Positions 33,815 to 49,933 of a stretch of DNA of 64,000 nucleotides are shown piece after piece. The stretch's first letter is position 1. Each line of letters starts with the position of its first letter. The stretch is taken from positions 1-64,000 of the forward strand of contig DATKZH010000164.1 of the NCBI GenBank assembly GCA_035528065.1, in the 5' to 3' direction. Below the pieces are notes generated by a model that was given only the letters and a program-made list of their open reading frames with translations, was not told the origin of the DNA and made no database searches. This DNA is from DATKZH01 sp035528065. GTDB taxonomy: Bacteria > Planctomycetota > Planctomycetia > Pirellulales > Thermoguttaceae. Position numbers and translations under genes: made by a program.

Positions 33815-35911
33815 ATGGCTCTCCAGTGGTATTACAGAGTGATGGGCCAGGAAGCCGGGCCCGTATCGTCGTCCGAGCTCCGGGAGTTGGCAGCATCGGG
33901 ATTCCTCGCCCCCGACGTCGATGTCCGAAAGGGGGCGGAGGGCGCCTGGATTCCCGCCGGTCAGGTCAAGGGCCTGTTTGAAAGGCCCTCTCGGATGCTG
34001 CTGGGCGAGGAGGTCGACGGCCCGGTCGACCGTGCTCCTTCCGCCCCCGGACCGGCTCGGGCGAGCGATCGGAGTGGTTCCGCAGACGAGCCCGTGGCGG
34101 AGCCGCCGCCCTCGGAGCCCCAGGGGGCTGATATCGCTTGGTACTGTCAGACGATGGGCCGAGAGATCGGCCCGTTATCCCTACCCGCGATCAAGGAGCT
34201 GGCGGCGGCGGGATTCCTCTCCCCCGAGGTGCTCGTTCGCAAGGGGCGCGATGGGGATTGGACTGCTGCCAACGAAGTGGCCGGCCTGTTGGACGACGAG
34301 CCGCAGACCACGCCGGCCGGGGAGGACGTGAAGAGGTCCCCCCCGCCGGCACCTGAATCGCCGGCCCGAGACGCGTCTCCGCCTCCGGCCGCCCCGTCTG
34401 GCGCCGTCCAGATACCCGACGACGACGGACTGTTTGCCCTGGTGAAAGAGCGGACGGCCGAGCCGCCGAGTCCGACGCCGCAAGCTGCCGCGGTGTCGTG
34501 GTATTACCAGGCGATGGGTGAGGAGCTGGGCCCGGTCTCGTTGGCGGAGCTGAAGGAGCTGGCGGAGACGGGGTTCGTCACCCCGGAGGTGCTCGTTCGC
34601 CCGGACGGCGATGGCCGGTGGGTCCCGGCGAGTCAAGTGAAAGGGCTGTACGACGGCGGTTCTCAGCCGGCGGAGGCGGAGAAGCCCCAGGCCGTATCGG
34701 AGCCCGAGGGTGTTGGCCTCGCACCCCTCCCGGAGGCTGATCGGCGTCGTCCGGCCGCCGAGAGGCCACGCAAGCTCACCCCTCGGCCCCCCGCTGCCGA
34801 GACTCGCTGGTACTACGAAGTGGAGGGCCAAGCCCAAGGCCCTCTGACGGCGGCCGAACTGAAGGAGCGAGCCAAGTCGGGACAGCTCGCTCCCCATCAC
34901 CTCATCCGTACGGGGGAGGAGGGCAATTGGGTCCCGGCCGGGCAAGTGAAGGGGCTGTTTCCGAAGGCCGGCCCGTCGCCGCCAAGCCCCCGCCCCCCGG
35001 CCGGCAAGCAGGACCCGGCGCGGTCGCTCCGATGCCCGGGCTGCGGCCGGCAGTACAAGGTGTGGGGCGAGATGGCGACCAAGGCGATGAAGTGCACGTG
35101 TGGCGCGCTGCTGCGACCCGCGGCGCAAGGGCCCGCGGCGCCTGCGCAGCGCGCTGCGCCGTCGTCGGGGAGTCTCTTGGACGCCGCGTTCGACGAGCTT
35201 CGCCCCGCTGGCGCAGCGCCGCCGGATCCCGCGGCCTCGTCCCTGGGGAGCTTTCTCGACGAAGCGCTCGATGAGCCTCTCCCGGCTTCGGGCACGCCGG
35301 GCGCGCTTCCCCCGCCCTCGGCGCCGCCCCGGGCCAAGCCGGCTCCGGTGCCGCGGCGTGCCGCCAGCCCGTTCGGCCGGGAACCCTCTCGCCCCCGCCG
35401 GGGAAGAGCCCCGGGGATGGTCAGCCGGGTGATCGTCGGGGGGTTCATGACGTTCGTCGGTGCGGTGGGCGCGATGCTGTTCTTGGCCATGATCGCCGTC
35501 ATGGTGATGGCCTTGCTGTTCCGAGGGTCGCAGCTCGCAGGCGTTGTCAGCCAGGCGTCGAGCCAGGGGGGAGCGTTTTTCTGGTTAGAGATCCTCATCC
35601 GGCTCGCGGTGTTCGTCATGGTGGGGTTCGCGTCTTTCTACTACGTGGCGGGGGGCATTGGGATCCTTCGAGGCGAGGCGGACGGCGCCGAGAGAGGCGT
35701 CGCGGCGACCACGATGTCGCTTACCATAGTGGGCATTACCACCGTGTGGGCCATCCTTTCCGTCCTCGCGATGGCCAACAAGACCGAGGCGCCGTCTGCG
35801 AAGGTCGCAGGCGCGATCACCGCGGTGCTCTTCTTCGCCTTCTTCCAGTCGGTTATCCCGGCCGCGCTGCTCTTCTGGTGCAGCAAGTACGGCCCCCGCT
35901 TGCCGCACTGA
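33815..35911 (+). CDS. Membrane protein with four GYF_2 domains and a zinc-ribbon-like segment
   Basis: About 698 residues from the ATG at 33815. Four copies of a roughly 50-residue GYF_2 (DUF4339) domain lie at about 4-55, 107-160, 227-280 and 331-383, each with WYY/WYC, a GP turn, ELKELA and VPAGQVKGL-like ends. They are joined by Pro/Ala/Glu-rich linkers. A CxxC pair (RCPGCGRQYKVW and MKCTCG, about 406-433) suggests a small metal-binding ribbon, followed by a Pro/Ala-rich stretch and about four membrane helices from residue 535 to the end. GYF-type domains bind proline-rich peptides, so this may be a membrane scaffold; the partners are unknown. Confidence 0.82.
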   Translation: MALQWYYRVMGQEAGPVSSSELRELAASGFLAPDVDVRKGAEGAWIPAGQVKGLFERPSRMLLGEEVDGPVDRAPSAPGPARASDRSGSADEPVAEPPPSEPQGADIAWYCQTMGREIGPLSLPAIKELAAAGFLSPEVLVRKGRDGDWTAANEVAGLLDDEPQTTPAGEDVKRSPPPAPESPARDASPPPAAPSGAVQIPDDDGLFALVKERTAEPPSPTPQAAAVSWYYQAMGEELGPVSLAELKELAETGFVTPEVLVRPDGDGRWVPASQVKGLYDGGSQPAEAEKPQAVSEPEGVGLAPLPEADRRRPAAERPRKLTPRPPAAETRWYYEVEGQAQGPLTAAELKERAKSGQLAPHHLIRTGEEGNWVPAGQVKGLFPKAGPSPPSPRPPAGKQDPARSLRCPGCGRQYKVWGEMATKAMKCTCGALLRPAAQGPAAPAQRAAPSSGSLLDAAFDELRPAGAAPPDPAASSLGSFLDEALDEPLPASGTPGALPPPSAPPRAKPAPVPRRAASPFGREPSRPRRGRAPGMVSRVIVGGFMTFVGAVGAMLFLAMIAVMVMALLFRGSQLAGVVSQASSQGGAFFWLEILIRLAVFVMVGFASFYYVAGGIGILRGEADGAERGVAATTMSLTIVGITTVWAILSVLAMANKTEAPSAKVAGAITAVLFFAFFQSVIPAALLFWCSKYGPRLPH

Positions 35912-35945
35912 GGGCAATGACGGGAGACCTTGCCTCCAACAGAGG

Positions 35946-36003
35946 GTGCCACGGGCATCTTGCCCGTGCTCCGGCACAGGCACTGGCGAGACGCCAGTGC
36001 CAC
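35946..36003. repeat. Palindromic pair (family E relatives)
   Basis: Two adjacent hairpins are present: GCACGGGCAAGATGCCCGTG (as its complement, 35946-35969) and GCACTGGCGAGACGCCAGTG (35980-36003). They resemble the hairpins at 19643-19692 with different arm bases. They lie between convergent genes (GYF protein and UvrA) and may terminate both. Confidence 0.75.
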
Positions 36004-36043
36004 CCGCCGGCACAAACGGTTGCGCGGCTAAACGAGCACGCGG

Positions 36044-43348
<7,305 letters not shown>

Positions 43349-43533
43349 GAGTGGGTGGCGCGGGGCGTTTGGTGCCGGGTTCCGACGAACCGCGCATTAT
43401 AGGGCACAGGCGTACAGCGACACAAGGAGCAAATCTCGCTGAGCGCAGGTCCCTTCCGAGCACTGGTTGCACGCGCCGCCAGATCCTCCGGCCACGGCGA
43501 TCAGGATCCTCCGTCCGGTCCGCACGGCGGGTC

Positions 43534-45048
43534 CTACTGGCCGGCGGGCTGCTGCGGGCCCTGCTCCATGAACTGGCGATACTGCTTGTCGAGTTCCCCG
43601 TAGGGCGTCTCGGTGAGCTGGGCCAGCGTGTTCGGCGTGTCGGTGCCGCTGTAGACGGCGGTGAGGTAGTCGACCAGGGCGTCGCGGTAGCGGCCGCCCT
43701 CGTAGTGGATGAGGAAATGGGTCAGGCCGGCGGCCTGGCTGTAGAGGGTGGCAATCCGCTCGTCGTGGAGGACTGCCTGGGAACCGTACGACGTGAACTC
43801 GGCGAGGGGGACGTAGAAGTCGTCGACCAGGAGGCGGTACCGGGCGGCCTGCATGCGATCGTCGTCGAAGCCGCCCAGCACGTAGCACCCGTCCTCCTCG
43901 CGGAGCGACTCCATGTACAAGGCGATCCCTTCGATGATCCAGAAGTTGCGGTCTTTGCCCACGTCGGGCGCGACGCGCCGCGATTCGTGGAAGAGCTGGT
44001 GCGTGGCCTCGTGGTACAGGGTCCGCTGCTCGTAGCCCTCGCCGGCGAAGAAGTACGCCCGGCGCGGGCCGTCGGCGTAGACGCCGATCGAGATCTCGAT
44101 GTTGGGAAACGCCGGCTTCAGCGATCGGTTGTAGTCGTCGCGATCGCGGAAATAGACCACGGCGTGCCGCGGCAGTAGGATTTGCGGGCGGCGGGCGCTG
44201 CCGGCGAACAGGGCGGCCACCTGCTCCTCGCTGGCGTAGTAGGCGATGAACAACTGCTTCCAAACGCGGTACAACCGCTCCAGTTGCCGTCCCAGCTCGA
44301 CGCCGGCCTCGATGCCGAGGTTGGTGCGGACCGTGTAGTGCTCGGTCTCCAGGTCCCAGCCGTAGTTGATGTCGTGGTGCGCCCGGGCGTCGTCCTCGGC
44401 GGAGATCCATCGACCGCGGTCGTAGCGCTCGCCCCCCTCGTAGCGTTGGACGTAGCTTCGGGGCAGCCACCCGAACTGCTCGTGCCAAACCTGGCCGCGC
44501 CGCAGCTTGTTCACCTCGTAGGCCGTGCGCCACTCGCCGCGGTACGGCTGATATCCCAAAAGCTGGCGGATCGGCTTGTGGTCGGGGTCCTCGTGCAACG
44601 CCGTGACCACCAGATCGAACGCCAGCGAGGCCCGATGCGTGCGGATCGCCCGACGCGCAAGCTCGTACATCGCGCCGGCCTGGTCGCTCCTCAGTCGCAG
44701 GAAGCGGTCGTTCCACTCGACCACGCCGGCCGGCGAATCGGCCGGCAAGGCCGGCGGCCCAACCTCCTCGGGCAGCACGGAGACGTAGATCTTGCTCGAA
44801 TCACGAGGCCGCAGCCATGCGCGGGTCTTTTGGGCCTGGTCGGGCAGCCCCCGCTGGTCGCACCAGTCGGCCAGCTCCGCAACCTGCGAGGCGTACTGCG
44901 CGGTCAGGTCCTGGGCCGTCTGGTAGAGGTCCTCCGCCCGGGCCGACGGGTTCCACCACGCCGGCGCAAGCACTGCCAAGAGGACCGCCACGCCGCGTCG
45001 CGCTCGGGCGCCCGATCCGCCGCTTCTTGTTCCGACGAGAGGCTTCAC
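43534..45048 (-). CDS. Secreted gluzincin-type metallopeptidase homologue
   Basis: 504 residues. A GTG at 45048 preceded by AAGGAGCGGGGCA is the likely start and opens a signal peptide with RARRGVAVLLAVLAPAW ending at ARAED. The zinc motif is HEATH (His346, Glu347, His350) and WIIEGIALYMES supplies a downstream Glu373, as in gluzincins. Upstream is a region with FGWLPRSYVQRYEGGERY and HHDINYGWDLETEHY. It resembles planctomycete DUF1570-like secreted peptidase homologues. The substrate is unknown. An alternative frame on the same strand is a shadow without the motif. Confidence 0.78.
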   Translation of the reverse strand: MKPLVGTRSGGSGARARRGVAVLLAVLAPAWWNPSARAEDLYQTAQDLTAQYASQVAELADWCDQRGLPDQAQKTRAWLRPRDSSKIYVSVLPEEVGPPALPADSPAGVVEWNDRFLRLRSDQAGAMYELARRAIRTHRASLAFDLVVTALHEDPDHKPIRQLLGYQPYRGEWRTAYEVNKLRRGQVWHEQFGWLPRSYVQRYEGGERYDRGRWISAEDDARAHHDINYGWDLETEHYTVRTNLGIEAGVELGRQLERLYRVWKQLFIAYYASEEQVAALFAGSARRPQILLPRHAVVYFRDRDDYNRSLKPAFPNIEISIGVYADGPRRAYFFAGEGYEQRTLYHEATHQLFHESRRVAPDVGKDRNFWIIEGIALYMESLREEDGCYVLGGFDDDRMQAARYRLLVDDFYVPLAEFTSYGSQAVLHDERIATLYSQAAGLTHFLIHYEGGRYRDALVDYLTAVYSGTDTPNTLAQLTETPYGELDKQYRQFMEQGPQQPAGQ

Positions 45049-45150
45049 TGCCCCGCTCCTTCCACGGTCCGACACGTTCTCCTTTCCAGTCTACCCCGCA
45101 TGGGGCACCAAGGGAAACGTGCCGCACTCTCGCCCCAGTGAGCGAACCGG

Positions 45151-46170
45151 CTACGCCGTGGACCCCGCCTGCTCGTCCTTGTCGAACGCGGCGTCGAACG
45201 CCACCTGGCTCGGCTCGAAGTCGATCTTGCGGACGAACTCCAGGGCCTCCTTGGCCCCGTGGTCGCGGTCCATGCCGCTGTCTTCCCACTCGACCGACAA
45301 GGGCCCCTGGTAGCCGGCGTCGTTGAGCGCCCGGATGATCTCCTCGAAGTTGATCCCGCCGCGGCCCAGCGAGCGGAAGTCCCAGCCGCGGCGCGGGTCG
45401 CCGAAGTTGAGGTGGCTGGCGAGGATCCCGCTTCGGCCGTCGAGCGTGACGATCGCGTCCTTCATGTGGACGTGGTAGATCCGGTCCGGGAACGCGCGGA
45501 GGAACTCCACCGGGTCCACGCCCTGCCAGATCAGGTGGCTCGGGTCGAAGTTGAACCCGAACTCCTCGCGATGGCCCAGCGCCTCCAAGGCCCGCTGGGC
45601 CGTGTACAGGTCGAAGGCGATCTCCGTGGGATGCACCTCGAGGGCGAACTTCACGCCGCACTCGGCGAATACGTCGAGGATCGGGTTGAACCGCTCGGCC
45701 AGGAGCTTGAACCCCTCGTCGATCATCGCCGGGGGGACGGGCGGGAACGAGTAAAGCAAGTGCCACACGCTCGAGCCGGTGAAGCCGTTGACCACGTCGA
45801 CGCCCAGTTTCTGGGCCGCCCGGGCGGAGTTCATCAGCGCCTCGGCCGCACGCTGGTTCACGCCGGCCGGATCGCCGTCGCCCCAGACGTACGGCGGCAG
45901 GATCGCCTGGTGGCGAGCGTCGATCACGTCCAAGACGGCCTGCCCGACCAGGTGGTTGCTGATGGCAAAGACCTGCATGTCGTACTTGTCCAGAACCGCC
46001 CGCTTCTTGGCGCAGTAGTCGTCGTCGGCCAGGGCCTTGTCGACCTCGAAGTGATCACCCCAGCAGGCCAGCTCCAGGCCGTCGAAGCCGAACTCCCGGC
46101 ACTTGCGGGCAAGCTCTTCGACGGGCAAGTCGGCCCATTGGCCGGTACACAACGTTACGGGTCGCGGCAT
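45151..46170 (-). CDS. Sugar phosphate isomerase/epimerase (xylose-isomerase-like TIM barrel)
   Basis: 339 residues. AAGGAGTTCGAC precedes the ATG at 46170. The barrel shows the family's order of metal ligands: Glu in KFALEVHPTE, Asp in FGFNFDPSHL, His in IYHVHMKD and Glu in PLSVEWED. GFDGLELACWGDHFEV forms the first strands. No signal peptide, so cytoplasmic. Such enzymes isomerise or epimerise sugars, inositols or hydroxypyruvate; the exact substrate cannot be read. It sits ahead of the peptidase homologue in the same direction, about 100 bases away. Confidence 0.88.
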   Translation of the reverse strand: MPRPVTLCTGQWADLPVEELARKCREFGFDGLELACWGDHFEVDKALADDDYCAKKRAVLDKYDMQVFAISNHLVGQAVLDVIDARHQAILPPYVWGDGDPAGVNQRAAEALMNSARAAQKLGVDVVNGFTGSSVWHLLYSFPPVPPAMIDEGFKLLAERFNPILDVFAECGVKFALEVHPTEIAFDLYTAQRALEALGHREEFGFNFDPSHLIWQGVDPVEFLRAFPDRIYHVHMKDAIVTLDGRSGILASHLNFGDPRRGWDFRSLGRGGINFEEIIRALNDAGYQGPLSVEWEDSGMDRDHGAKEALEFVRKIDFEPSQVAFDAAFDKDEQAGSTA

Positions 46171-46201
46171 GTCGAACTCCTTCTGAATGGGCTTTCAGGT
46201 T

Positions 46202-46290
46202 GGTGGTGCGCGCTGGGCGCGAGTCTCCGGTGTTCCGGGGAGACCTACGGTCGGCCGAGTAGCGCGGTCAGGAGACCGCACCACAGCGCG
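46202..46290. repeat. Repeat family F, copy 2
   Basis: GCGCGCTGGGCGCGAGTCTC on the left is matched by GGAGACC and CACAGCGCG on the right, with GGGGAGACCTACGGTCGGCC between. It is related to the longer cluster at 11662-11846. It lies just upstream of the isomerase/epimerase gene. Confidence 0.65.
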
Positions 46291-46880
46291 TTGTCTTTGA
46301 GACGTCGGGCCGACGAGCCGAGCGGCCCGGATACCTCTCGCGGAGCCCGTTGGCCGGTATTGTGACACATTTGCCGCCAGCCGCAACAAGACCCCCCAAA
46401 GGTGGCAATATGGGCCGCGATCCGCCCTGCTGGCCAGCCGCCAGGAGGGGACGGGCGACGGCTTTCCGACGCGGGTGGCCGACGAGCGTTCGCCGAATGC
46501 GTCTTTCGCGGGGGGTCAGGGCTGCCCAGATGGCGGCATATTCCCTGAACGCATTCTCGAAGCGGCTTTGCGCCGTCGGGAGGAACAGGATCAGGACCAC
46601 GAAACGAGAAGCCCGCGGATTCCGAGAGCGGGAGCTCCTCAAGCTCAGAACCCGCGCGATCCGTGAAGCCAAGCACGCTTGGGTCGAATCAGCCTTTCTT
46701 GCTCACGGCGATTTTGCGACACGCTCACGGCGTCTTCGCGACATATCGTCCTTTCGTCGTTGACACTCACGAAACCGCAACCTAATCGTTCAGTATCAAG
46801 ATGGACTTTATGGAATTGCGCGTGCCGTTTTCTGCATTCCATCTGCGATGTGCTCGCTCGTCGGAGAAGCCGGTAAGGGG
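46291..46880. other. Intergenic region with a possible decayed LuxR/FixJ-type remnant
   Basis: No intact gene is recognised in about 590 bases. On the minus strand around 46470-46590 a frame reads FREYAAIWAALTPRERRIRR and then HPRRKAVAR, resembling the start of a LuxR/FixJ helix-turn-helix (LTPRERxV...GxxxKxIA) with the rest missing. No receiver domain is found. The match is short and could be chance. Confidence 0.25.
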
Positions 46881-47000
46881 CGGCCGAAGAATAACTTCCC
46901 GACTTCAGTAGCAGGCACACGCCGTGTGCCGCCCGCTGGTTACGGCACACGGCGTGTGCCTACTACTCCGCAAATACGGAAGTTATTCTTCGGCCGATCC
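46881..47000. repeat. Palindromic repeat family A, full-length reference copy
   Basis: A 120-bp inverted repeat. The outer stem CGGCCGAAGAATAACTTCC pairs perfectly with GGAAGTTATTCTTCGGCCG, and the two cores GGCACACGCCGTGTGCC and GGCACACGGCGTGTGCC form the inner arms. It contains no reading frame for a transposase, so it resembles a miniature element or large structured REP sequence. It lies upstream of the pilin-like gene. Confidence 0.93.
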
Positions 47001-47155
47001 TAAGAACCCTCCGTTCGTGTGTTTTTGGAGAGGGCTTTGCCCTAGCCGATTGAACATGGGCGTTCGAGTCGACGGGTTCACGGCCGGCATGACGAGCTGA
47101 GCCGGCGTGGGCCCGGGGCGGAACGTTTCCTCTTTACTGAAAGGAGCGATTGATC

Positions 47156-47611
47156 ATGCGTGCCGACCATCGCCGCGGAGGCTTCACTCTGATCGAGGTG
47201 CTAATCGTCGTGGTCATCATGGCGGTTTTAGCAGCGACCATCATCCCCCAGTTCTCTTCCTCCACGCAGGACGCCAAGGAGAGTCAACTGAGCTTCAACA
47301 TGCACACGTTGCGCTCGCAGATCGAGATCTACAAGGTGCACCACGTTGGCAGCTACCCTGTGATCACGGGTAGCGATCTGCCGCAGCTCACCAGCGAGAC
47401 CAACGCGAAGGGAGTCGTCAACACCGGCGCCTCCGACCCGGACACCTACCCGTACGGGCCGTACGTCGACTCGGAACTGCCCTCAAACCCGTTCAGCGAC
47501 CTGAACACCGTGGCCGCCGGCACCGGGGCCGCGGGCGACGGCAGCTCGGGCTGGCAGTACAACGCGAGCACCGGGGGCATCTGGCCCAACCACTCCGGCT
47601 GGACGCCGTAA
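47156..47611 (+). CDS. Type IV pilin / type II secretion pseudopilin-like protein
   Basis: 151 residues. AAGGAG lies nine bases before the ATG at 47156. The short basic leader ends in GG, followed by the prepilin signature FTLIEVLIVVVIMAVLAATIIP with Glu at position 5 of the mature chain. The C-terminal part is Gly/Ser/Thr-rich with YPYGPYVDSELPSNPF, as in GspG-like minor pseudopilins. A prepilin peptidase elsewhere would process it, and it would assemble in a pilus or secretion pseudopilus. No assembly genes are nearby; planctomycetes often carry many isolated genes of this type. Confidence 0.9.
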   Translation: MRADHRRGGFTLIEVLIVVVIMAVLAATIIPQFSSSTQDAKESQLSFNMHTLRSQIEIYKVHHVGSYPVITGSDLPQLTSETNAKGVVNTGASDPDTYPYGPYVDSELPSNPFSDLNTVAAGTGAAGDGSSGWQYNASTGGIWPNHSGWTP

Positions 47612-47652
47612 GCGACGGAACGCCGTCGACGCCTGGAGGAAGGGAGGAAGAC

Positions 47653-47874
47653 ATGAGTAGCGACGAAGAAGATAGAGCACCTTCCCGCCCCCCCCCGTCG
47701 CCCGATTCGACGAAGCGCCGGAGCGAGGGACCGCCACCACCGCCACCCTCGACCGAGACGGCGATCAGCCATGCGGGAGAACCGGCGAGACCGGATACCC
47801 CTTTGCCGCCGGATTCCGCCACGCTCACCCAGGAAGAAATCTTCCACCTATTGCGGTGCATCGCGGAGCCATAA
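47653..47874 (+). CDS. Small proline-rich protein, unknown function
   Basis: 73 residues. GGAGGAAGGGAGGAAGAC before the ATG is a strong ribosome site. The first 55 residues are disordered and rich in Pro, Ser and Glu; the end ATLTQEEIFHLLRCIAEP is a likely amphipathic helix. It follows the pilin-like gene by about 40 bases and may be co-transcribed. No family is recognised. Confidence 0.5.
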   Translation: MSSDEEDRAPSRPPPSPDSTKRRSEGPPPPPPSTETAISHAGEPARPDTPLPPDSATLTQEEIFHLLRCIAEP

Positions 47875-48019
47875 GGCCCCTGGGGATCCCGCGGCAGCCG
47901 GTGCGCGGCGATCGCCGTTCTCTCCCGGAAAATGAGGCTCCCCTTCGCCACGCTTCGTGCGTTGGCCACGCAGGGCTCCCTCGGATCAGGCAGTCTCGCC
48001 CGGTTCGACAACCTGGGAC

Positions 48020-48139
48020 CGGCCGAAAAATAGCTTCCCGACTTCAGTAGCAGGCACACGCCGTGTGCCGTTCGCCGGTTACGGCACACGGCGTGTGCCT
48101 ACTACTCCGCAAATGCGGAAGCTATTCTTCGGCCGATCC
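48020..48139. repeat. Palindromic repeat family A, full-length copy with compensatory change
   Basis: It is built like the copy at 46881. The outer stem reads AATAGCTTCC opposite GGAAGCTATT, where the other copy reads AATAACTTCC opposite GGAAGTTATT, so both strands of the stem have changed together. It lies upstream of the secreted protein gene at 48295. Confidence 0.93.
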
Positions 48140-48294
48140 CTGGGGATTCGCGGACTTCGCGGGGAGGGCGAAAACCCAACTCGCCCCGCCAAGGCGGCCG
48201 TGCTATAATGCCGGTAGGAACCAGGCATTTGTCGGCACCGCCCGTCTTGCGAAAACGACCTCGCGCGCCGGGCCGATTGCGATCAGGACGTCCC

Positions 48295-49341
48295 ATGCCC
48301 GCAACCCTCTCTCGCTGGTTGATCTTGCCCGTGGCCTGGATCTCGCTCTGGGCCGCGGCGGCCTCGGGCTGCGCCGCAGGCCGCGTGGAGCTGGAGCTGG
48401 TCACCGAGCCTCGGGTGCCGATCACGGCCCAGCAGGACTGGCTCCGCCGGCTATCGCAGGCGGGGATCAAGAACCTCCGGATCCGCAGCATGCGCTCGCT
48501 CGACCAGGTCGGGATCGTGGTCGGCGGCACGGAGGAGTCGCCGACCTACGCGGTGACGGGCATCGTCACCTCCGGCGGTGAAGTGCTCTTGCCCGGGGCC
48601 CGGTTCCGCCCCACCGACGCCGTCCGATTGGCCCGATGGCTCGACGAGCTGGCCCAATACGGCCCCGCCGAGGGACGCCCGCAGAAATCGGCCTTCGGCC
48701 TCAGCGACCGGCAGTTCGAGCAGGTCCAGAAGGATCTATCCCAGGCAGCGGGGTTTTCGACTCAAGGGCTAAAACGCCGCGAAGTGATCGAGGGAATCGC
48801 CAAGCGGCTGATCCTGCCGCTCCGCATCGAGCCGCGCCTGCTCCAGACGATCCGTGACGACGACGTGGTCGCCGAGGAGCTATCGACCCTTTCCTGCGGC
48901 ACGGCGCTTGCCTACGCGGTCCGCCCCCTCGGCTGGTGCCTGGTCCCGCGCGACTCGGGCGCCCGGGGGTTGGAGTGCACCGTGGCCAAGGCCGAGCCCG
49001 ACATGGAAGCCTGGCCGATCGGCTGGGAGCCGGAAAAGCGCCCGGGCGAAGTCCTGCCCGCCCTGTTCGAGTTCCTCAACGCCAACGTCCAGGGCGTCGG
49101 CGTCCCCCAGTTCCTCCAGGCCATGCGCGAGCGGCTCGAAGTGCCCATCCTGCTCGACTACAACGCCCTGGCCCGCCACGGCATCCAGCCCGAGAAGTCC
49201 GTCGTCAACCTCCCCCTCAACCGAACGAGCTACACGCTCCTTTTGAGGAAAACGCTCTACCAGGCAGGGCTGAAGTACGAGCTTCGCGTGGACGAGGCGG
49301 CGAAGCCGTTCCTCTGGGTGACGACGCTCCGGCCGATCTGA
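48295..49341 (+). CDS. Conserved secreted protein, unknown function
   Basis: 348 residues from the ATG at 48295, which opens a signal peptide (MPATLSRWLILPVAWISLWA) with a possible lipobox AASGC. The mature part has two alpha/beta stretches, IKNLRIRSMRSLDQVGIVVGG and VPQFLQAMRERLEVPILLDYNALARHGI, the latter reminiscent of secretin/STN-like repeats seen in planctomycete proteins. I cannot name a family. Probably envelope-located. Monocistronic. Confidence 0.7.
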   Translation: MPATLSRWLILPVAWISLWAAAASGCAAGRVELELVTEPRVPITAQQDWLRRLSQAGIKNLRIRSMRSLDQVGIVVGGTEESPTYAVTGIVTSGGEVLLPGARFRPTDAVRLARWLDELAQYGPAEGRPQKSAFGLSDRQFEQVQKDLSQAAGFSTQGLKRREVIEGIAKRLILPLRIEPRLLQTIRDDDVVAEELSTLSCGTALAYAVRPLGWCLVPRDSGARGLECTVAKAEPDMEAWPIGWEPEKRPGEVLPALFEFLNANVQGVGVPQFLQAMRERLEVPILLDYNALARHGIQPEKSVVNLPLNRTSYTLLLRKTLYQAGLKYELRVDEAAKPFLWVTTLRPI

Positions 49342-49401
49342 GTGTCCGGCCGCGTTGCCCCTGGATTTGGAGCGAGAACATCGCAGGCCGCGGAAGCGCG
49401 T

Positions 49402-49749
49402 CTATGGCTCCGCCAAGTACTCTTCGGGCGACACGGGCTGAAAGCCCTCGGGGGGCCGGTCGAGCGCGTCGTAGAAGGCGAGGGTCTCTTGCCAGTGGTC
49501 GAGGCCTTGCGGGCTGACGCGGTAGAACTTCTCGCGGACCGGACGGCCGTCGGCGGTCTGCCATTGGCAGTACTTGGCCGAGAGGTGCCCGGCCAGCTCC
49601 GCCCGGCCCAGCAGGCGGTAGACCTGGGGCATCGGCATCTCGATGCCGCGGAAGGCCAGCTCGTCGCGGACGTCCCGGCCCGATTTCCCGCCGTCGAACA
49701 GGATGCTGATCACCAACGCCTGGAGGGGCGTCATCTCCGGCAGCCCCAT
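49402..49749 (-). CDS. PadR-like winged-helix transcriptional regulator
   Basis: 115 residues. The winged helix is visible as MTPLQALVISILFDGGKSGRDVRDEL, IEMPMPQVYRLLGRAELAGHLSAKY and the wing VREKFYRVSPQGLDHWQE. PadR proteins repress genes in response to small molecules. The chain ends with a short acidic tail and lacks the long C-terminal helix of some relatives. It is downstream of the KDPG aldolase gene in the same direction and could control the sugar locus; its operator is not identified. Confidence 0.82.
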   Translation of the reverse strand: MGLPEMTPLQALVISILFDGGKSGRDVRDELAFRGIEMPMPQVYRLLGRAELAGHLSAKYCQWQTADGRPVREKFYRVSPQGLDHWQETLAFYDALDRPPEGFQPVSPEEYLAEP

Positions 49750-49933
49750 CTTCGTCTCCCGGCGGCTTCTGGAGTTGAACGCGACGGATGGGTAAGGAGG
49801 GAAGAGGGGAAAGGGGAAAAAGGGGAAGAGTAGGATTAGGGAGTGAGTTCGCCAGCCTCTTTGATGATACCGCGCCGGCCTGCCGCCTCAACGTCGGTTT
49901 TTGGCCGCCCGAAATCGCGTTGCCGGGCACGGC

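Noticed and set aside
43397..44716. Alternative gene overlapping the gluzincin peptidase homologue on the same strand
   Set aside because: It lacks the HEATH motif and a signal peptide; the annotated frame has both.
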